From contig DAISKD010000001.1 of NCBI GenBank assembly GCA_036821185.1, positions 1-64,000 of the forward strand: a DNA stretch of 64,000 nucleotides, written 5' to 3'. Positions 60,160-64,000 of the stretch are shown one piece after another (position 1 is the stretch's first letter; every line of letters begins with the position of its first letter). The notes under the pieces were generated by a model, which ran no database searches, had not been told where the DNA came from, and saw only the letters and a program-made list of their open reading frames with translations. This DNA is from CALJTV01 sp036821185 (GTDB taxonomy: Bacteria; Chloroflexota; Dehalococcoidia; GIF9; UBA5629). A program made the translations under genes and the position numbers.

Positions 60160-61005
60160 TCATATTCGATTAGCTGCTTTGAGGAACATCAGTATAGCAG
60201 TGACAAGCAGTAGAGCCCCGAATACGCGCCTGAGTACTGTCGAATCAGTTCGCTCTGTCAAGGCGGTTCCCAGAAGTGCCCCCGGAAAGGCGCCCAGAAG
60301 TAATGGGGCAATTACAAAAGGATGGATGTGCCCCTGATAGTAGTAGATAAGTGCCCCTGCGGCAGTGGTGAGCGCCATTATGAACGTGCTGGTCCCTATT
60401 GCAGCCTTGATGGGCACTGTCATGACAATATTCATCACTGGTACCTGTACTATGCCTCCTCCAATGCCCAACAGACTTGAGAGCGTGCCAGCAAGGAAGC
60501 TACCCCCCAGTCCTTTGGGGATGCGGACAATCCTGTACCCTACAAGCTTAGCCGTAGTCCTGTCGTAATAGGTGGCTGTGTTTACACCGTCTGTGTTACC
60601 AGCAGAGAGTTCATAGCTCGGTGGTGAAATATCGCCCCTTGTTATCATTGTATAGGCAACATAGACCTGGATAAGTCCGAAAAGGATGCTGAGTATAGCA
60701 GGGGAAGATATTGAAGCGAGCAAGCCCCCCACGATGGCCCCGGGTATTGCTGCGCAACACATAAGCAGCCCTAATTTCACATTGGTGAATTGAAGCCGCA
60801 GGTACCTGCTAGCGGCAACGGAGGCAGTAGCTACGATAGCCACAAGGCTGCTGCCTATGGCGGACTTTATCGGCAGGTGGGCAAGCAAAGTGAGAATGGG
60901 CACCATGATGAAGCCTCCACCAATTCCAAGCATTGAACCCAGCGATGCAGCGAATAGCCCCGTGCCGCAGAGTAGCCATATGTTCACCTCAGCCACAATG
61001 CCCAA
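60160..61005 (-). CDS. TauE/SafE family sulfite or sulfonate exporter-like permease
   Basis: 281 residues, eight or so membrane segments in two repeated halves, each with GIGGGFIMVPILTLLAHLPIKSAIGSSL or GIGGGIVQVPVMNIVMTVPIKAAIGTST. These repeats define TauE/SafE, linked to export or uptake of sulfite, sulfoacetate and related sulphur compounds. Start uncertain (TTG 61005 or nearby GTG codons). Divergent from rph. Confidence 0.87.
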   Translation of the reverse strand: MGIVAEVNIWLLCGTGLFAASLGSMLGIGGGFIMVPILTLLAHLPIKSAIGSSLVAIVATASVAASRYLRLQFTNVKLGLLMCCAAIPGAIVGGLLASISSPAILSILFGLIQVYVAYTMITRGDISPPSYELSAGNTDGVNTATYYDRTTAKLVGYRIVRIPKGLGGSFLAGTLSSLLGIGGGIVQVPVMNIVMTVPIKAAIGTSTFIMALTTAAGALIYYYQGHIHPFVIAPLLLGAFPGALLGTALTERTDSTVLRRVFGALLLVTAILMFLKAANRI

Positions 61006-61066
61006 ATGTTAGCATCAAATTCCGCGAATGGTCAATTGTGCTCTGCAAGCCACCGGTGCCACTGAG

Positions 61067-61096
61067 TTGTTGTATCACGCGGGCAAATGTTATACT
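61067..61096 (+). promoter_or_regulatory. rph promoter (short leader)
   Basis: TTGTTG (61067-61072), 18-base spacer, TATACT (61091-61096). Start near 61103 leaves about seven bases before the ATG, without a Shine-Dalgarno. Confidence 0.5.
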
Positions 61097-61109
61097 GATT
61101 CAGATAGCT

Positions 61110-61841
61110 ATGACGACCAAGAGGATTGACGGGCGTAGCAACGACGAGATTCGCCCGGTGCGTATAGAGATTGGGTATCAAGCTTTTGCCGAAGGGTCTG
61201 CGCTGATTGAGCTAGGGAAGACCAGGGTATTGTGTGCGGTTAGCGTTGAAGAAAGGGTACCTGCTTTTATTAAAGGCGAGGGTGGTGGTTGGATAACTGC
61301 TGAATATGCCATGTTGCCCCGCTCTACCCTGACACGCGTTCCTAGAAATTTGCCAGGGGAGAGGACAGCAGGCAGAAGTCAGGAAATCCAGAGGCTTATC
61401 GGTCGAAGTTTGAGGGCGGTCACCAACCTCTCTATACTCGGTGAAAGGACGTTTATCGTTGATTGCGACGTGCTTCAGGCTGACGGCGGGACTCGTACTG
61501 CTGCCATTACCGGTGGCTATGTTGCCCTGTTCCATGCTTTCTACAATTTGACACGGCAGGGCGTCTTGCCCCGTATACCATTCAGGTGTGCGGTGGCGGC
61601 CACTAGCGTTGGACTTGTCGACGGCGAAATGATGCTTGATCTGTGTTATGACGAAGATTTCCGTGCCGCGGTGGACTTCAATGTGGTCATGACCGACAAG
61701 GGCGAGTTTGTTGAAATACAAGGTACGGGTGAAGGGGGGCCATTCTCCAAGAGCACAGTAGACGGGCTGCTAGCCCTGGCAGAGAAAGGTATACGGCAGC
61801 TACTTTTGGCCCAGCGACAGGCTATTTCCCAACTCGGCTAG
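61110..61841 (+). CDS. rph: Ribonuclease PH
   Basis: 243 residues from ATG 61110; 59 upstream in-frame codons overlap the divergent TauE gene and are not family-like. RIDGRSNDEIRPVRIEIGY, then ITAEYAMLPRSTLTR (phosphate-binding), EIQRLIGRSLRAV and CDVLQADGGTRTAAITG are canonical. A phosphorolytic 3'-5' exoribonuclease trimming tRNA precursors, relevant here because two of three tRNA genes lack encoded CCA. Its stop overlaps the convergent proA stop by four bases. Confidence 0.96.
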   Translation: MTTKRIDGRSNDEIRPVRIEIGYQAFAEGSALIELGKTRVLCAVSVEERVPAFIKGEGGGWITAEYAMLPRSTLTRVPRNLPGERTAGRSQEIQRLIGRSLRAVTNLSILGERTFIVDCDVLQADGGTRTAAITGGYVALFHAFYNLTRQGVLPRIPFRCAVAATSVGLVDGEMMLDLCYDEDFRAAVDFNVVMTDKGEFVEIQGTGEGGPFSKSTVDGLLALAEKGIRQLLLAQRQAISQLG

Positions 61842-63118
61842 GGACGTACGTGCCCGTCGCCGATGATGATCCATTTATAGCTGGTGATCTCGCGCAATGC
61901 CATTGGACCTCGGGCATGGAATTTCTGTGTGCTAATTCCTATCTCGGCACCGAGGCTAAATTGGCCACCATCGGTGAACCTTGTGCTGGCGTTGGCATAG
62001 ACACAGGCAGCATCCACTTCGTTGAGAAAACGCTCTATGGCTGTTTTTTCCTCAGCCACGATGGCTTCGGAGTGTCCTGACCCATACCGCTCGATGTGGT
62101 CTAGCGCCTCATCCAGCGAATCGACTACCTTTATGGCTGCAGTTAATGACAAAAACTCCTTACCCCAATCTTCAGCGGTGGCTGGAAGTACTTTCGCCTT
62201 GAGCGATGGTATTGAGCTGAGGATCTCCAGGGCACGCTCATCGCAGTGCATTTCTACGCCAGCCTTAGCCCATTCCTGTGCGATCAGTGGCAGAAATGCT
62301 TTGGCAATCTGGGAATGCACTATTAAGGCATCCAGAGCGTTGCACACGGTAGGACGCTGCACCTTTGCATTATAAGCTATTGCCACAGCTTTATCGAGGT
62401 TGGCACTCCTGTCAACATAGGTATGGCAGACACCGATGCCGCCGGTAATTACCGGCATGGTGGCATTTTCAGCGACAAATCTGATCAGACCAGCACCACC
62501 GCGCGGGATCAGCAGGTCTATGGTCTCTTTCATTTTTAACATACGGTCAACCAGGGCCCTATCGGTCGATTCTATGAACTGAATGCTACCTTCTGGCACC
62601 CCCGCATCGTAGCTCGCTTGTTGAACAACGCGGGCCAACGCCAGGTTTGAGCGTAATGCTTCCTTGCCTCCTCTAAGAATTACCGCGTTTCCAGCTTTCA
62701 AACAGAGTACAGATATGTCTACAGTTACATTGGGGCGACTTTCGTAGATAGCGCCGATGACTCCGAGCGGCACTCGCTGTTTAATTAACTTTAGTCCGTT
62801 AGGGAGGGTTCTGCCTTCAATGATTTCACCAACGGGGTCGGGGAGGGCTAATACAGCCCTTACGTCATGCGCGATGGCCTCAATCCGTTCTGGTGTGAGC
62901 AGGAGACGGTCAAGCATGGCAGCACTCATGCCAGACGCTTCGGCATCCTTATAATCGAGAACGTTGGCTGCCAGTATCTCTTCTTTTCTAGCGACCAATG
63001 CTTCAGCGATGTTATGCAATGCCCGATTCTTAACGCTGGTGGGTAAGTGGGCCAACTTTTTGGCTGCTGCCTTAGCCGCTTTCCCCTTTTCTTCAATTTC
63101 CACTACAGCAGAGTCCAT
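61838..63118 (-). CDS. proA: Glutamate-5-semialdehyde dehydrogenase (gamma-glutamyl phosphate reductase)
   Basis: 426 residues, NADPH-dependent aldehyde dehydrogenase fold. Second step of proline synthesis from glutamate. QRVPLGVIGAIYESRPNVTVD, NAVILRGGKEA, PRGGAGLIRFV and the catalytic Cys in RPTVCNALDA are clear. Nine bases downstream of proB in an operon. Confidence 0.96.
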   Translation of the reverse strand: MDSAVVEIEEKGKAAKAAAKKLAHLPTSVKNRALHNIAEALVARKEEILAANVLDYKDAEASGMSAAMLDRLLLTPERIEAIAHDVRAVLALPDPVGEIIEGRTLPNGLKLIKQRVPLGVIGAIYESRPNVTVDISVLCLKAGNAVILRGGKEALRSNLALARVVQQASYDAGVPEGSIQFIESTDRALVDRMLKMKETIDLLIPRGGAGLIRFVAENATMPVITGGIGVCHTYVDRSANLDKAVAIAYNAKVQRPTVCNALDALIVHSQIAKAFLPLIAQEWAKAGVEMHCDERALEILSSIPSLKAKVLPATAEDWGKEFLSLTAAIKVVDSLDEALDHIERYGSGHSEAIVAEEKTAIERFLNEVDAACVYANASTRFTDGGQFSLGAEIGISTQKFHARGPMALREITSYKWIIIGDGHVRP

Positions 63119-63127
63119 GTTCCCTCC

Positions 63128-64000
63128 TCAGATAAGCACCATATTGTTCCGGTGAATGACCTCATCACCGTATTCGTAGCCGAGTCGAATCGGTATTTCT
63201 TCGGAGTGCATACCTTTAATCTTTTCTATATCTTTGGAATCATAATTTGCTATACCACAGCCGACGTGGTTACCATCGACGTCAAAAATATCTATCACAT
63301 CACCACGTTGGAAGTCGCCATCTACCTCTATTATTCCGGCAGGCAGCAGGCTGCCCCCCTTGTTCTTAAGCGCGATGACTGCACCTTCATCGATGACCAG
63401 TTTTCCCTTCGAGGCCAGTCCACTGAGCATCCAGCGTTTTCTACTCTCTAACTTGGTAGTCCGTGGTAAGAAAATTGTGCCGGCCTGCTGACCACTTGCG
63501 ATCTTCCTCAAGATATCCGGCTTTGTGCCGTTTGCGATCACGACCGTGACCCCAGATGCTGTTGCTAACTTCGCTGCCTCAATCTTGGTTATCATACCTC
63601 CCACGCCATAGGGGCTGCCGGCATCTCCAGCCAGGCGCTCTATCTCTGCGTCTATTTTTTCTACCTTTGGGACGAGCTTGGCATCGGGATAGCGGCGTGG
63701 GTCAGCAGTATACAGTCCATCGATATCAGTAAGTATTGCCAGGAGGTCGGCGTCGGTCAGATTGGCTACCATTGCTGAAAGGTTGTCATTGTCACCGAAA
63801 ACGAGCCCTCCGAGCTCCTCGGTGGCCACCACATCATTTTCGTTGATGATGCAAATCACTCCCAGTTCCAGCAGGGCGAGAAGCGTATTCCGTGCATTCA
63901 AGTAGCCGCTCCGGTCAATGAGGTCTGACTTGGTAAGCAGTGCCTGCGCTATGACAATACCGTGCTTGCTGAATAGCTCGTCATAAATGTTCATCAACTG
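63128..64000 (-). CDS. proB: Glutamate 5-kinase, partial (N-terminus beyond window)
   Basis: At least 290 C-terminal residues; the frame runs off the window end, so roughly the first 80 residues are missing. The amino-acid-kinase domain (CIINENDVVATEEL, FGDNDNLSAMVANLTDADLLAILTDIDGLYTADP, YGVGGMITKIEAAKLAT) is followed by a C-terminal PUA domain (KGKLVIDEGAVIALKNKGGSLLPAGI). It phosphorylates glutamate, first step of proline synthesis, and is normally feedback-inhibited by proline. The internal ATG near 63997 is not the true start. Confidence 0.95.
   Translation of the reverse strand, partial: QLMNIYDELFSKHGIVIAQALLTKSDLIDRSGYLNARNTLLALLELGVICIINENDVVATEELGGLVFGDNDNLSAMVANLTDADLLAILTDIDGLYTADPRRYPDAKLVPKVEKIDAEIERLAGDAGSPYGVGGMITKIEAAKLATASGVTVVIANGTKPDILRKIASGQQAGTIFLPRTTKLESRKRWMLSGLASKGKLVIDEGAVIALKNKGGSLLPAGIIEVDGDFQRGDVIDIFDVDGNHVGCGIANYDSKDIEKIKGMHSEEIPIRLGYEYGDEVIHRNNMVLI

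Overview
The window is a gene-dense bacterial chromosome segment, probably from an uncultured member of the Chloroflexota class Dehalococcoidia. The taxonomic call is inferred from three things. The 3' part of the 16S rRNA resembles that group and ends in GGATCACCTCCTTTCT. No 23S gene follows it, matching the unlinked 16S known from Dehalococcoides. The gene content is that of a strict anaerobe: ferredoxin-linked 2-oxoacid oxidoreductase, radical SAM enzymes and a selenoprotein SelD. I see no insertion sequences, prophage or CRISPR array, so this is mostly core chromosome.

Layout. 1-466: 16S 3' end, then a non-coding leader. 0.9-8.3 kb: moeA, a DUF362 protein, acylphosphatase, a PflX-like radical SAM gene coupled to a 46-residue lysine-rich ORF, a small zinc ribbon, comF, hpf, a macro-domain protein, an Ogt-type alkyltransferase and an enoyl-CoA hydratase. 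8.3-15.7 kb: dnaE, a DUF1461 membrane protein, fmdB, nadE, recA and recX. 15.7-23.3 kb: an acyl-CoA ligase with livGF, convergent with livKHM; together these look like uptake and CoA activation of a small carboxylic acid. 23.3-31.1 kb: a short degenerate tandem repeat, selD with an in-frame UGA and a candidate SECIS hairpin, tRNA-Arg, then porGD-porA-porB directly joined to NuoE-, NuoF- and HoxU-like genes, then tRNA-Pro.

31.1-39.5 kb (minus strand): an SDR, a zinc-ribbon gene behind lexA, two acyl-CoA dehydrogenases, a GreA fused to an integrase-like N-terminal domain, a pair of hotdog dehydratases and an IPT/TIG surface protein. 39.7-48.3 kb: the classic rpsB-tsf-pyrH-frr-cdsA-dxr-rseP-ispG-proS cluster, tightly packed with stop/start overlaps, with uppS missing from its usual place. 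48.4-51 kb: tRNA-Lys, nitroreductase, a VTT-family membrane protein and an MFS transporter. 51-55 kb: yebC-ruvC-ruvA-uvrB. 55-64 kb: ftsK, RNase J, a family 4 uracil-DNA glycosylase, DUF1634 and TauE, RNase PH, proA and the partial proB.

The most unusual items are the GreA fusion, the 2-oxoacid:ferredoxin oxidoreductase operon with its own NADH-dehydrogenase-like diaphorase, the UGA-containing selD, the PsbP-like domain on the LivK-type lipoprotein, the zinc-ribbon tail on LivM, and an inverted repeat centred on the recA -10 box. Many genes use TTG or GTG starts, chosen here by Shine-Dalgarno position. All functions come from reading sequence motifs; no database search was run.
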